Shown here: piece by piece, positions 45,585 through 56,301 of the stretch
How positions within the stretch are numbered: position 1 is the stretch's first letter
Layout of the letters: each line of letters starts with the position of its first letter
NCBI RefSeq assembly: GCF_003194565.2
Contig: NZ_QICH01000002.1
Span: 434,001-498,000 of the forward strand
DNA length: 64,000 nt
Direction: 5' to 3'
From: Kangiella spongicola
GTDB taxonomy: Bacteria; Pseudomonadota; Gammaproteobacteria; Enterobacterales; Kangiellaceae
Notes under the pieces: model-generated
The model's input: the letters and a program-made list of their open reading frames with translations, nothing else
Told to the model about the DNA's origin: nothing
Databases searched by the model: none
Position numbers and translations under genes: made by a program

Positions 45585-47078
45585 TCACATCAAAACCACA
45601 TCAAACTGCTCAGGCGAATACAAACTTTCAACCTGTAGCTTGATCGGTTTATCTATAGCCACCTCAAGATCTCCCAAACTACTTGCTTCTTCATCCAGCA
45701 AACAGTCCACCACTTCTTGGCTAGCTAATACTAAGAATTTTTGCGCATCGTATGTTCTCGCAGCACGGCTTAATTCGCGGAAAATTTCATAACACACAGT
45801 TACCGCAGTTTTAACATAGCCGCGCCCATTGCATTGCTGACAAGGCTCACACAGCAAACGCTCTAAACTTTCCCTAGAGCGCTTTCGAGTCATTTCCACC
45901 AAGCCTAGAGCAGAAACTTCAGTGATTTGTGTTTTGACATGATCCTTTTCCAGAATTCGCTCTAAAGTACGCAATACTTGTCGCTTATGCTCTTCCTCTT
46001 TCATGTCAATAAAATCGACAATAATAATACCACCCAGATTGCGCAGTCTTAACTGTCGCGCCAGTGCCGTCGCCGCTTCGAGATTAGTTCTAAAAATGGT
46101 TTCTTCAAGATTTTTATGACCTACGAAAGCCCCTGTGTTGACATCAACGGTGGTCATCGCTTCGGTCTGATCGATAATTAAATACCCACCAGACTTGAGC
46201 GGAACTTTACGCTCTAGCGCACGCTTAATTTCTTCTTCCACGTTGTATAAATCAAAAATAGGACGCTCGCCTTGATATAACTCAATACGGCTTAGCATTT
46301 CCGGCAAGAACTCTTTCACAAAGGCTTGTACTCTTTCTAGCGCGGCTTCGTTATCAATTCGAACTCGCTCCACATCATCTTCAAAGATGTCTCGCATTAT
46401 GCGCAGCTCAAGCCCCAAGTCATTATGAATAATCCCCGGTGCCTTTACTTGCTTAGACTTTTCCGTGATACCACGCCACAGCTTGGCTAAAAATAATGCG
46501 TCACGAACCAGCTCTTTTTCAGTCGCTCCTTCGGCTGCGGTGCGTACGATAAAGCCGTTGTCTAGCTCTTCGTGATCTTCTAACAATTCTTTGAGACGGA
46601 TGCGCTCCACCTGATCATCGATTCGCTGTGAGACGCCAACATGCTCTGTATCTGGCATCAGTACCAAGTATCGAGATGGAATGGTGATATGAGTCGTTAG
46701 CCTTGCGCCTTTGCTACTAATTGGATCTTTAATGACCTGAACAATAATTTTCTGACCTTCGTGTAACACCGAAGTGATGTCGGTCTCTTGTGACTGCTGT
46801 TTATCGAGCAGCTTCGATCCTTCAACCGCTTGCTTACTGCCTTCATCTTTATCCGTCACAATATCTGCTAGGTGCAAAAACGCCGCTTTTTCATGACCAA
46901 TATCAACAAACGCAGCCTGCATACCGGGCATGACACGTTTAACAACACCTTTATAAATATTGCCAACGATGCCGCGGTTCTCAGTCCTTTCAATATGCAC
47001 TTCCTGCAACACACCATTCTCCACGATAGAAGCACGTGTTTCCTGGGGCGTTACGTTAATTAAAATTTCATCGCGCAT
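45585..47078 (-). CDS. rng: Ribonuclease G
   Basis: Endoribonuclease of the RNase E/G family that matures the 16S rRNA 5' end and decays mRNAs. 497 residues. S1 domain about 35-125 (GNIYKGVVKRVMPGMQAAFVDIG), DNase-I-like catalytic region with VDVNTGAFVG and IIVDFIDMKEE, and the zinc-link CEPCQQCNGRGYVK. No degradosome scaffold tail, which separates it from RNase E. Follows maf by 13 bp. Confidence 0.96.
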   Translation of the reverse strand: MRDEILINVTPQETRASIVENGVLQEVHIERTENRGIVGNIYKGVVKRVMPGMQAAFVDIGHEKAAFLHLADIVTDKDEGSKQAVEGSKLLDKQQSQETDITSVLHEGQKIIVQVIKDPISSKGARLTTHITIPSRYLVLMPDTEHVGVSQRIDDQVERIRLKELLEDHEELDNGFIVRTAAEGATEKELVRDALFLAKLWRGITEKSKQVKAPGIIHNDLGLELRIMRDIFEDDVERVRIDNEAALERVQAFVKEFLPEMLSRIELYQGERPIFDLYNVEEEIKRALERKVPLKSGGYLIIDQTEAMTTVDVNTGAFVGHKNLEETIFRTNLEAATALARQLRLRNLGGIIIVDFIDMKEEEHKRQVLRTLERILEKDHVKTQITEVSALGLVEMTRKRSRESLERLLCEPCQQCNGRGYVKTAVTVCYEIFRELSRAARTYDAQKFLVLASQEVVDCLLDEEASSLGDLEVAIDKPIKLQVESLYSPEQFDVVLM

Positions 47079-47091
47079 ATTATTAAGCTCC

Positions 47092-47685
47092 TTATACTAG
47101 CGCATGCTTAATACTGGCTTGCTCTAACAGTTGGCGCGTTTCAAATAAAGGCAAACCCACTACATTTGTATAGCTGCCGTTAATCGTTTCGACTAAACTC
47201 CCGCCCAACCCTTGAATAGCATAAGCGCCAGCTTTGCCCATAGGCTCATTAGTACGACAATAGTTTTGGATAATGGTTTTACTCAGCTTAGCAAAGGTCA
47301 CTTCGGTTTCGACAGTGCTTTGCCATAGCTGATCGCCATAAGCGAGCACCACGCTGGAATAAACGTGATGCGTCTGACCGCTTAAACGCTCTAATAATTG
47401 TTCCGCATGTTGCAGGTCGTCCGGCTTACCGAGCGGTTGCCCCTGATGAACAACCGTTGTATCGGCACCCATCACTGGCAGACTTTCAGTATAGTCACTA
47501 GACTCCATTGCCGATAAAGCTTTGCCTCGCGCCACCCGCTCCACATAATCTTTAGCAGACTCGCCGGCTAAGTGAGTTTCATCGAAATGATTCGCTATCT
47601 GAATAAAATCCACACCCAGTTGGGTCAAAATTTCTTGGCGACGCGGCGAACCTGAAGCTAAGTAAATAGTTGTGTGCTGTGACAT
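47092..47685 (-). CDS. maf: Maf family nucleotide pyrophosphatase (dTTP/UTP type)
   Basis: House-cleaning pyrophosphatase for non-canonical or excess nucleotides. 197 residues. LASGSPRRQEILTQLGVDF (about 9-27), VMGADTTVV and GKAGAYAIQGLGGSLVETINGSYTNVVGLPL are standard. Position next to rng and mreD matches E. coli yhdE, the dTTP/UTP-specific member; substrate is by analogy. Confidence 0.94.
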   Translation of the reverse strand: MSQHTTIYLASGSPRRQEILTQLGVDFIQIANHFDETHLAGESAKDYVERVARGKALSAMESSDYTESLPVMGADTTVVHQGQPLGKPDDLQHAEQLLERLSGQTHHVYSSVVLAYGDQLWQSTVETEVTFAKLSKTIIQNYCRTNEPMGKAGAYAIQGLGGSLVETINGSYTNVVGLPLFETRQLLEQASIKHALV

Positions 47686-47694
47686 ACAAAGCTC

Positions 47695-48183
47695 CTAATT
47701 AACTTTAAAATAACGTCGGATGTCGCGCAAAAGGATAAATAGCCATGGCCACAGTAAGGCGTTAATGGCGGCTGAGAGCCAATAGCTCAAAGAGCTTTCA
47801 GGGCTTCCTGTCACTCGTGATAGCCACAATACCAATGCTAAATAAAGTAAGCTCAATCCGCCCATGGTTAATGCTTGCTTCCAAATGGGGTAAATACGAA
47901 TTCGCAAATAATTCAACTGCAAGATAAATACCAACAAACACAAACTAAAGCTGTGTAAGCCGAGCGTTGTGCCAATTAATGCATCGAATATCAGCCCCCA
48001 CAGAAAAGCCCACAGCAAACCGATACGGTGTGGTAGTGCCACTACCCAGTAGGAAACAACTAAAAACAACCAGTCTGGCCTAAACGGCTGCCACGAATCA
48101 GGTAACGGAATGACCGTCAGAATAAGGGCGATAATTAAGCTGAGAATGATAACCCAGGTTCCACGTTTGCCTTTAGCTTGCAT
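47695..48183 (-). CDS. mreD: Rod shape-determining protein MreD
   Basis: Polytopic inner-membrane member of the elongasome. 162 residues, about five or six spans, beginning IILSLIIALILTVIPLPDSWQPFRPDWLFLVVSYWVVALPHR, with the typical LPDS...RPDWL segment. Overlaps mreC by 11 bp. Confidence 0.94.
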   Translation of the reverse strand: MQAKGKRGTWVIILSLIIALILTVIPLPDSWQPFRPDWLFLVVSYWVVALPHRIGLLWAFLWGLIFDALIGTTLGLHSFSLCLLVFILQLNYLRIRIYPIWKQALTMGGLSLLYLALVLWLSRVTGSPESSLSYWLSAAINALLWPWLFILLRDIRRYFKVN

Positions 48184-49111
48184 CGGAACCTCCTGTCACG
48201 TCTTTATTATTTGGAGTATCAGTGTTTTGAGAATCAGTGTTTTGAGAATCAGTGCTTGGAGCATCAGAATCAGGCTCAGCTTTGCGCTTTGTCGGATCGT
48301 GATAAGGCCATAATAAAAGCACATGGTTAGCGCGATTAATATTTGCCGTAGGTTCGGCCAAAATTTCAGCGTAAGGCTGTGCCGATTGGCGCGTCACCGA
48401 AATCACTTTCGCCACTGGATAGCCATCTGGGAATTTTTGGCCAAGTCCAGAACTTAATAAAATATCGCCTTCATTAATATCGATCGTATTCGGTAAATGG
48501 CGTAGATACAGTAGTTGACCATTACCCTGAGCAATCGCACGAACACCATTACGATCCACTCGAACTGGAATGGCGTGCTTTTGGTCGTTTAATAAAATCA
48601 TGCGAGACGTGGCGGTCGAAACCTCGACAACCTGCCCCATAATCCCTTCGGCATCAACTACTGGCTGACCTACGAATACGTCGTCCATACTGCCTTTATT
48701 AAGCAAGAGTTCGTTAGCAAACAAGCTACTATCGATATTTAATACTTCTGCAATCACACGCTTTCCGCGTAAAGTTCGCGAAGAACCGAGCAAGGAACGC
48801 AAGCGTGCATTTTCCGACTCAAGACCGATTAGACGTTGGTTTTGTGCTTTCAAAATCAGCAGCTCATCTTTTAACTGACGGTTTTCCGCCAAAAGGTCAT
48901 TTCGGCTTACGATATTGTTGTCAGCCCACGAAGCGATTTCGTTTGGAATATTGGCGAGATAGTAAATTGGAGCAAGCGCGGTGGAAACACCTTTACGAGC
49001 ACTGCTTAAGTAGTCGTAACGATAATCAAGTACCATCAATAAGGACGCGACCAACAGACTCAAGATGAGCTGTAGTACTAAAGAAGGGCCTCGAGTGAAT
49101 AGATTTTTAAT
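48173..49111 (-). CDS. mreC: Rod shape-determining protein MreC with AUU start codon
   Basis: Periplasmic elongasome scaffold that binds PBP2 and links it to MreB. The obvious start would be a TTG at 49063, inside the membrane span. In-frame upstream codons read (I)KNLFTRGPSLVLQLILSLL, aligning residue by residue with E. coli MreC MKPIFSRGPSLQ. A stop lies two codons before. The only start that includes this conserved part is ATT at 49109-49111, preceded by GGGAGGAG with a 6-nt spacer. Hence 312 residues: membrane span about 12-30, coiled coil about 65-95, the beta-domains to about 275, and a Thr/Ser/Asp/Asn-rich tail with short repeats. Confidence 0.9.
   Translation of the reverse strand: MKNLFTRGPSLVLQLILSLLVASLLMVLDYRYDYLSSARKGVSTALAPIYYLANIPNEIASWADNNIVSRNDLLAENRQLKDELLILKAQNQRLIGLESENARLRSLLGSSRTLRGKRVIAEVLNIDSSLFANELLLNKGSMDDVFVGQPVVDAEGIMGQVVEVSTATSRMILLNDQKHAIPVRVDRNGVRAIAQGNGQLLYLRHLPNTIDINEGDILLSSGLGQKFPDGYPVAKVISVTRQSAQPYAEILAEPTANINRANHVLLLWPYHDPTKRKAEPDSDAPSTDSQNTDSQNTDTPNNKDVTGGSDAS
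48215..48266 (-). repeat. 15-bp tandem repeats in the mreC 3' end
   Basis: About three to four degenerate copies of a 15-bp unit (plus strand GAATCAGTGTTTTGA) encode TDSQN-type repeats in the disordered MreC tail. Copy number is likely to vary between strains. Confidence 0.7.
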
Positions 49112-49192
49112 AGCCTACTCCTCCCGCAAGAGTATTGTTTTTATGATGTAATACAAACAAGTTGTAGTTTAGCAGTATTTCGAGCTTTCATA

Positions 49193-49223
49193 CAAAAATC
49201 GGGCAATCTAAGTGCCCGATTTT
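49193..49223 (-). terminator. Terminator between mreB and mreC
   Basis: Minus strand AAAATCGGGCA, loop CTTAGAT region, TGCCCGATTTT followed by TG. Located 35 bp after mreB. A second small hairpin (GGACTTT/AAAGTCC, 49228-49244) precedes it. Together they should make mreB largely monocistronic, limiting mreCD expression. Confidence 0.8.
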
Positions 49224-49257
49224 AATGGACTTTTTTAAAGTCCTTATATCTTTAAAA

Positions 49258-50334
<1,077 letters not shown>

Positions 50335-50546
50335 TCAAATTTCATTAAAATAATTGTCAATCTAAAAGGGCTAAACGCCAGCAAGGACAAGGCTTTTGAG
50401 AATTTTCTCAATCGCGTTACTCTAACAATACTACTTAATCTCGGCAAGCTTAAAAGCGTATGATAGAAAAGTTTTTTCTAAGATTGCCGACTTAGCGCTA
50501 ATTTTAACACTTAGCCTATTAAAAGACCTGATTTATTTGATTTAGT

Positions 50547-51434
50547 TCAGCCCTGCTCTAGCGCCTTTCTACCGGCGGTAACCCGCTCTAATCCGGCATA
50601 ATCCGCAATAGTCCCCACATCAGTAAAGCCGTGCTGCTGCATTATGTCGCGAACCGCTCGTCCCTGCTCAAAACCATGCTCGAAAACCAGCCAGCCTCTC
50701 GGATTTAGGTGCTGCTGCGCTTGCTCTGTAATTTCCGCAATATCGGCTAAACCATTGTCGCCAGCCACTAGCGCACCGATTGGCTCAAAGGTTAAATCCT
50801 TTAAGTGCTCATCATCAGCATCAATATAAGGCGGGTTGCTCACTATCATATCGAGCTTTTGCCCAGACCAATTTCGAAGCCAATGCCCCTGCTGAAAATC
50901 GACATTACTGATGTTCAACTGTTGGCGATTGTGTTCGGCGACACTCAGCGCTTGTTCGCTAATATCGAGTCCAATGACTGTCGCTTGTGGACGCTCAGAA
51001 GCGATGGCTAAGGCTATAGCGCCAGTTCCGGTGCCCAGATCTATCACTTGAAAAGACTCGCTTGTTGGAATATTGCTCAAAGCGAACTCAACCAGGTGCT
51101 CAGTTTCCGGACGTGGAATTAAGGTTGCAGGGGTGACTTTTAGCGTAAAAGTCCAAAAGTCCTGTTTCCCCAACAAATAAGCCACCGGCTCACCTGCTTT
51201 ACGGCGCATAATAAACGCTTCAAAGCTGTCGAGTTCTTGTTGGGATAGTTCTTTTTCAGGCCAGGTTTTCAGCCAAGTGCGGTTTTTCCCTAGAGTATCA
51301 GCAAGCAGTAGTTCGGCATCAAGCTTGGGGGTATCAATTTTGCTCGCTGAAACATCAAGCTCTGTTCCATCAAGCTCTGGCGCCTCTAATTTAGCTATAG
51401 CCCATGATAATGCTGCTTGAACTGTCTTGCTCAC
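50547..51434 (-). CDS. prmC: Release factor glutamine methyltransferase PrmC
   Basis: Methylates the Gln of the GGQ motif of release factors RF1 and RF2. 295 residues. SAM site IDLGTGTGAIALAIA (about 131-145) and catalytic NPPY at 200-203. An extra acidic stretch of about 15-20 residues interrupts the N-terminal helical domain (about 18-38). Follows prfA, its substrate, by 87 bp. Confidence 0.96.
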   Translation of the reverse strand: MSKTVQAALSWAIAKLEAPELDGTELDVSASKIDTPKLDAELLLADTLGKNRTWLKTWPEKELSQQELDSFEAFIMRRKAGEPVAYLLGKQDFWTFTLKVTPATLIPRPETEHLVEFALSNIPTSESFQVIDLGTGTGAIALAIASERPQATVIGLDISEQALSVAEHNRQQLNISNVDFQQGHWLRNWSGQKLDMIVSNPPYIDADDEHLKDLTFEPIGALVAGDNGLADIAEITEQAQQHLNPRGWLVFEHGFEQGRAVRDIMQQHGFTDVGTIADYAGLERVTAGRKALEQG

Positions 51435-51485
51435 GGCCGCTGACCTTTTTTTAGGAATTTGTTGATACGAGCTTTTGGTACAAAT

Positions 51486-51511
51486 AAGGCTTAGCCAAAA
51501 AGCTAAGCCTT
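51486..51511 (-). terminator. Hairpin between prfA and prmC
   Basis: Perfect 10-bp stem AAGGCTTAGC/GCTAAGCCTT starting 11 bp after prfA; on the minus strand it is followed by ATTTGT. Possibly a partial terminator or processing signal. Confidence 0.5.
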
Positions 51512-51521
51512 CAAAACTAGT

Positions 51522-52613
51522 TTACGATTGACCAGAAAGCGCCGCTAGTTGATCCGCTTGGTGCTCTTGTACCAATGGTTCTAGAATTTGATCAATATCG
51601 CCTTCCATAATCTCGTCCAACTTATACAAGGTTAAGTTAATACGATGGTCAGTCATACGCCCTTGTGGGTAGTTGTAAGTACGAATTCGGTCGGAGCGAT
51701 CGCCGGTGCCTACAAGGTTTCGACGCATTTCAGTCTGCTCAGACTGATGTTTCGCTTCTTCAGCCGCTTGCAGTCGAGATTGCAACACAGACATGGCTTT
51801 AGCGCGGTTTTTATGCTGCGAACGTTCGTCCTGACATTCCACCACCACGCCCGTCGGCAAGTGCGTAATACGGATTGCCGAGTCAGTTTTGTTGACGTGC
51901 TGACCACCAGCACCCGAAGCACGGAAAGTATCGACCTTCAAATCCGCTGGATTAATATCAATAGCATCGATCTCATCCGCTTCCGGCATCACCGCAACGG
52001 TACACGCCGAGGTATGAATGCGACCTTGTGATTCAGTGTCTGGCACACGCTGCACTCGGTGCGCGCCCGATTCAAACTTTAGGTGTGAATAAACCATGTC
52101 GCCTACAATGCGCAAGATGATTTCTTTGTAACCACCATGATCGCCTTGGCTTTCGCTGATCACTTCAACCTGCCAGCGCTTCTTTTCCGCGTATTTACTG
52201 TACATACGGAATAAATCGCCAGCGAAGATAGCGGCTTCATCTCCACCCGTTCCGGCACGAATTTCCAAGAAGGTGTTCTTCTCGTCATTAGGATCGCGCG
52301 GTAACAATAACTTTTGCAGCTCGATTTCCAAGCTTTCGATAGTCGCTTTAGCCTCTTTTAGCTCCTCTTGCGCCATCTCACGCATATCAGGATCATCGTC
52401 TTTCAGCATTTCCTCTGCATTTTGCAGATTCTGCACCGCTTCTTGATATTGCTGGAAGGCTTTGACCACTTCTTCAAGCTGCGAATATTCTTTTGATAAA
52501 TCACGGAATTTATTTTGATCAGAAATAATTTCTGGATCGCCCAACAAAGCCTCAAGCTCTTCGTGGCGATCAACCAAACCTTCTAGTTTTTGACTGACAG
52601 AATCCTGCAACAT
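51522..52613 (-). CDS. prfA: Peptide chain release factor 1
   Basis: Terminates translation at UAA and UAG. 363 residues. The stop-codon recognition tripeptide position reads PDT at 191-193 and the catalytic GGQ is 236-238 in [13 protein letters not shown]. Located between hemA and prmC as in E. coli and Pseudomonas. Confidence 0.98.
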   Translation of the reverse strand: MLQDSVSQKLEGLVDRHEELEALLGDPEIISDQNKFRDLSKEYSQLEEVVKAFQQYQEAVQNLQNAEEMLKDDDPDMREMAQEELKEAKATIESLEIELQKLLLPRDPNDEKNTFLEIRAGTGGDEAAIFAGDLFRMYSKYAEKKRWQVEVISESQGDHGGYKEIILRIVGDMVYSHLKFESGAHRVQRVPDTESQGRIHTSACTVAVMPEADEIDAIDINPADLKVDTFRASGAGGQHVNKTDSAIRITHLPTGVVVECQDERSQHKNRAKAMSVLQSRLQAAEEAKHQSEQTEMRRNLVGTGDRSDRIRTYNYPQGRMTDHRINLTLYKLDEIMEGDIDQILEPLVQEHQADQLAALSGQS

Positions 52614-52695
52614 GCTATTTCTTAATTCCTGTTGTGGTTAAACAATTCGTTGGCGGCATACGATAAAACCGCTGAATAAGCCTCGATTAGCTTAC

Positions 52696-53964
52696 TTAAT
52701 CATCGGATGCTTTATCAAGCTGAAACAGTTCACGGGTAATTTCGTGCCTATCCAGCTCTTCGTCATCCTCACGCAACCAGACTAAAGGTTGGTGTAAAAA
52801 CTTTTTGGTCAAACGGTGTGAAAAGTGCTCTAACACAGCTTCTGCGTCATTACCGTTCTTCAGTTGCGCCTTAGCTCTTTCCAGTTCGGCCTGCGCTATT
52901 GCACCATGCATTTGGTGCAACTCACGCACTGTATCATGTTTTTGACGGCCCGCATGCCACTTTTCAAAGTCGCCCACGAACTCCTGCAAAATCACGATGG
53001 CTTCTTCCGCCGCCTCTTGGCGCGCCTGTAGATTCTCTTGAATCACACCCTCTAAATCGTCCACTGAATACAGATATACATCATCGAGCTTGGCCACCGA
53101 ACTTTCGATATCACGCGGAACGGCCAAATCCACCATGAACATACTCTTACGGCGACGCTCCTTTAGCGCAGACTCAACCATGCCTTTGCCAATAATCGGT
53201 AACATACTACCCGTAGAGCTGATCACGATATCCGCTTGCGGTAAATAATGCGGGATAGCATCCAAACCAACCGCTTTGCCTTCAAACTCTTCAGCAAGCT
53301 TTTGCGCATTAGCCAAAGTACGGTTTGCCATAATCATTTGCTTAACGCCGTTTTGCTCAAGATGGCGCGCAGCTAACTCGATAGTCTCGCCAGCGCCAAC
53401 GAACAATACCGTTAGCTCGCTAAAATCTGAAAAGATATGACGCGCTAAAGTAACCGCGGCATAAGCGACCGATACAGGGTTTGAGCCAATTTCAGTCTCA
53501 TGACGCACGCGCTTAGCCGCCGCAAAGGTCTTTTGGAATAAGCGCTCCATAACTTGGTTCACGGTGCCTGCGCGTCGAGCTTTTTGATAACAGGCTTTTA
53601 GCTGGCCAAGGATCTGTGGCTCGCCTAAGACCATAGAATCCAAACCGCTCGCCACTTTCATTAGATGCCCCACGGCATCAGTGCCTTGGTGGCAATACAC
53701 GGCATCTTCCAACTCTTCGCCAACACCCTTTTTAGCTTCTAACCATTGCAACAGCTTGGCTTTCAGCTCTTCGTGTTGCTTCGACTCGTTGGAGACATAA
53801 AACTCAACACGGTTACAGGTTGATAATAAAGCAACTTCTGAGTCATCGGTGTTTTCTTTTACTTCCGCCATGATTTGACCTAACTCATGATCAGCAAAAG
53901 CGACCTTCTCACGGACGGCTAAAGAGGCTGTTTTATGGTTAATTCCCAGAACAATCAAAGACAT
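52696..53964 (-). CDS. hemA: Glutamyl-tRNA reductase
   Basis: First step of C5-pathway tetrapyrrole synthesis, reducing glutamyl-tRNA to glutamate-1-semialdehyde. 422 residues. Catalytic Cys50 in LLSTCNRVEFY, NADPH-binding VLFVGAGETIELAARHL (about 187), C-terminal dimerisation helix. Divergent from the TPR lipoprotein gene with about 270 bp between them. Confidence 0.97.
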   Translation of the reverse strand: MSLIVLGINHKTASLAVREKVAFADHELGQIMAEVKENTDDSEVALLSTCNRVEFYVSNESKQHEELKAKLLQWLEAKKGVGEELEDAVYCHQGTDAVGHLMKVASGLDSMVLGEPQILGQLKACYQKARRAGTVNQVMERLFQKTFAAAKRVRHETEIGSNPVSVAYAAVTLARHIFSDFSELTVLFVGAGETIELAARHLEQNGVKQMIMANRTLANAQKLAEEFEGKAVGLDAIPHYLPQADIVISSTGSMLPIIGKGMVESALKERRRKSMFMVDLAVPRDIESSVAKLDDVYLYSVDDLEGVIQENLQARQEAAEEAIVILQEFVGDFEKWHAGRQKHDTVRELHQMHGAIAQAELERAKAQLKNGNDAEAVLEHFSHRLTKKFLHQPLVWLREDDEELDRHEITRELFQLDKASDD

Positions 53965-54235
53965 AAGTTAGGCAAAGCTATTAAAATAGGTCACTCACAA
54001 AAGGTGCAATTCTGCCGAGGCAGATAGATGGCGCGAATTATAACACTGCTTCAGTGTGTCCGCTAATCATAAAAATTCGTTAAAACTCAGCTTTTCAACT
54101 GTACTGTTAATATTTTCCTGATACTCTTGAGTAAGTACACGAATAAAGTACAAAGATGGAGCGTTTTCGAAATTCTTTAGCAACTTCGTGGAGCGCTTTC
54201 ACAAAACGTTTATAGGAATATTTTATACTATACGG

Positions 54236-56212
54236 ATGAATAGAAGTTTCTTGTTAAGAACCCTAATCGTTTCAACCTGCTGTTTATTGCTTGCCGCTTG
54301 CGCCACCAACCAGCCAAAAACCGTTGAAACAGCCCCAGAATCCAGTGCCCAAAAACCGCAGGAGCACCCTTCTGTTGCCAAATTATCAGTAGAAGAACGC
54401 AGCCAGCTCTATTTCAGTATTCTGCTGGCGGATATCGCTAACAAGCAAAAACTCTATGACGTAGCTCAAAGTAATTTCTTCTATGCCGCCGAGCAAACGG
54501 GCAGCAAGCAACTATCAGCCAAAGCCGCCATGGTAGCCTTGCTCGAGCGTGACTATGACACAGCGCTAGACGCTACGACCTTATGGCTCGAAGCCGATAA
54601 CAAGGATAAAAATGCTTATAAAGTCGCTCTAGTCGCGAGCCTTGCACAAAACAAAACTGAAGACGCTAAAGAATATCTCGCGAAGTTAATGCCACTCTTG
54701 CCCGATCATCAGGACGAGAAACTGTATGAAATTATCCAAATGGCAAGTTTTCAAGAAGAAGCTGACTTTATCAGCCTTTTCGAAGAGCTGAATGAATCCC
54801 CGAGCTCGCCTTATATCGCTACGGCAGAAGCATACTTACTGTTGAAGTCTTCAAATCCTGAGCAGCATTACGAGCGAATTCAAAGCCTGCTCGACTATTC
54901 GCTTGATGAAAAACCGAACTTCCTCTCGGCCATAGAACTAAAGGGTGAAGCCTACGCTTTACGTTCAAGCGACCAGCGCGCAGAATATCTAAACTCCATT
55001 ATCGACAAGAAAATTCTCGACATTGAACAAACCTACAAACTAGGCGAACTGCTTTATACTCAAAAAAACTACCCTGCCGCGCTAAAAGCCTTAAAACAAG
55101 TGCTAGCCAAGCGTCCCAATGATGAACAAACCCAGTTTCTTATCGCCAGCAGTCATTACGCCTTAGAAAACTACAAAAAAGCCAACCAGGGCTTTTGGCA
55201 CTTAGCACAGCAAAGCTTCAAAAAAGAAATCACCAGTTATTATTGCGCTGACTCTGCCGCACGCATCAACAAGTTGGCCCGCGCCTACAGTTGCTATGAA
55301 ATGGTGCCTGTGGGTCGTTATTACATGACCGCTCGTACTGAGTTAGCTCAGCTTTATGCTGAGAATGAATTAATGCAGCAGGCAATAAACACCCTGCGCC
55401 ACGCCCAGCGTAAGGTTGGCCTAAACGATAGACAACGTCTGCTTGAGTTTGAAATTAATATGCTGACGCAGACTGGCGACTACCAACAGGCAGATCGCCG
55501 TATTCAATCGGCGCTACAGGTCAGCCCCGACAAACCGTTTCTTTACTACTTAAAGCTACAGCTTTTAAACCAAACGCAATCAGTGCAAGAATTTAGGCAG
55601 TCGGTTGAAACGCTTAGCGATAATGTCGCCAACCCACAGTTGCGTACTGACATCATCATTATTGGTACTCACTTTTTGCAAAAGCGTAACAGCCACTTAA
55701 TCGCCTACCAGCTACTCGAATCTGCGGTGGAGAAAACTCCAAACAATATCGACTTGCTGTATAACAAGGCATTAGCCGCCGAACCTCTTGAGTATTACAG
55801 CTCGATGGAGCGAGACTTGCGCCAGGTTCTGAAGCTCGACCCTGAGCATTCTCACGCCCAAAACTCGCTCGGCTATACATTAGCCGATCTCAATCGGTCG
55901 CTTGATGAGGCCAAAACGCTCATCGAAAGCGCCTATGAGAAAGAGCCGGACAATGTGGCGATCCAAGATTCTTTAGGCTGGGTACATTATCGCTTGGGTA
56001 ACTATGAAAAAGCCCTGAAATACCTCGAAATGGCCTATGAACAAGAAGCGAGCCCTGAAATTGCTTCGCACCTAGGCGAAGTCTTGTGGACCATGAACTT
56101 GCAAAGCCAAGCGATACAAGTTTGGCAAAAAGCCTTGCGAATGAACCCAAATAACCAGTATATTTTGCGCACGCTTCGACGTTTTCCCGAAGCAAACATA
56201 CTCAATCCCTAG
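54236..56212 (+). CDS. TPR-repeat outer-membrane lipoprotein (LbcA-like by position)
   Basis: 658 residues from MNRSFLLRTLIV; a GTG at 54188 would add 16 residues before the signal peptide and is rejected. The signal peptide ends LLLAAC with Cys22. The rest is a chain of TPR helices: at least ten 34-residue units can be followed, clearest near the end (AQNSLGYTLADLNRSLDEAKTLIESAYEKEP). In Pseudomonas aeruginosa the gene between hemA and lolB is LbcA, which recruits the periplasmic protease CtpA. Orthology here is inferred from order and architecture. Confidence 0.88.
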   Translation: MNRSFLLRTLIVSTCCLLLAACATNQPKTVETAPESSAQKPQEHPSVAKLSVEERSQLYFSILLADIANKQKLYDVAQSNFFYAAEQTGSKQLSAKAAMVALLERDYDTALDATTLWLEADNKDKNAYKVALVASLAQNKTEDAKEYLAKLMPLLPDHQDEKLYEIIQMASFQEEADFISLFEELNESPSSPYIATAEAYLLLKSSNPEQHYERIQSLLDYSLDEKPNFLSAIELKGEAYALRSSDQRAEYLNSIIDKKILDIEQTYKLGELLYTQKNYPAALKALKQVLAKRPNDEQTQFLIASSHYALENYKKANQGFWHLAQQSFKKEITSYYCADSAARINKLARAYSCYEMVPVGRYYMTARTELAQLYAENELMQQAINTLRHAQRKVGLNDRQRLLEFEINMLTQTGDYQQADRRIQSALQVSPDKPFLYYLKLQLLNQTQSVQEFRQSVETLSDNVANPQLRTDIIIIGTHFLQKRNSHLIAYQLLESAVEKTPNNIDLLYNKALAAEPLEYYSSMERDLRQVLKLDPEHSHAQNSLGYTLADLNRSLDEAKTLIESAYEKEPDNVAIQDSLGWVHYRLGNYEKALKYLEMAYEQEASPEIASHLGEVLWTMNLQSQAIQVWQKALRMNPNNQYILRTLRRFPEANILNP

Positions 56213-56301
56213 GTTCAGTAGTTAAAAAGCTCGGCATGACAAACGCCCAGTTGAAACGAACTAACTACTGAACGATTTTCTACCAACGGCCGATACAACG
56301 C

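Noticed and set aside
48215-48266. Direct repeats considered as a CRISPR-like array
   Set aside because: Units are 15 bp, adjacent, without spacers, and in frame within mreC. No CRISPR array was seen anywhere in the window.
54188-54236. Upstream GTG start for the TPR lipoprotein
   Set aside because: It would place 16 polar and aromatic residues before a perfect lipoprotein signal peptide.
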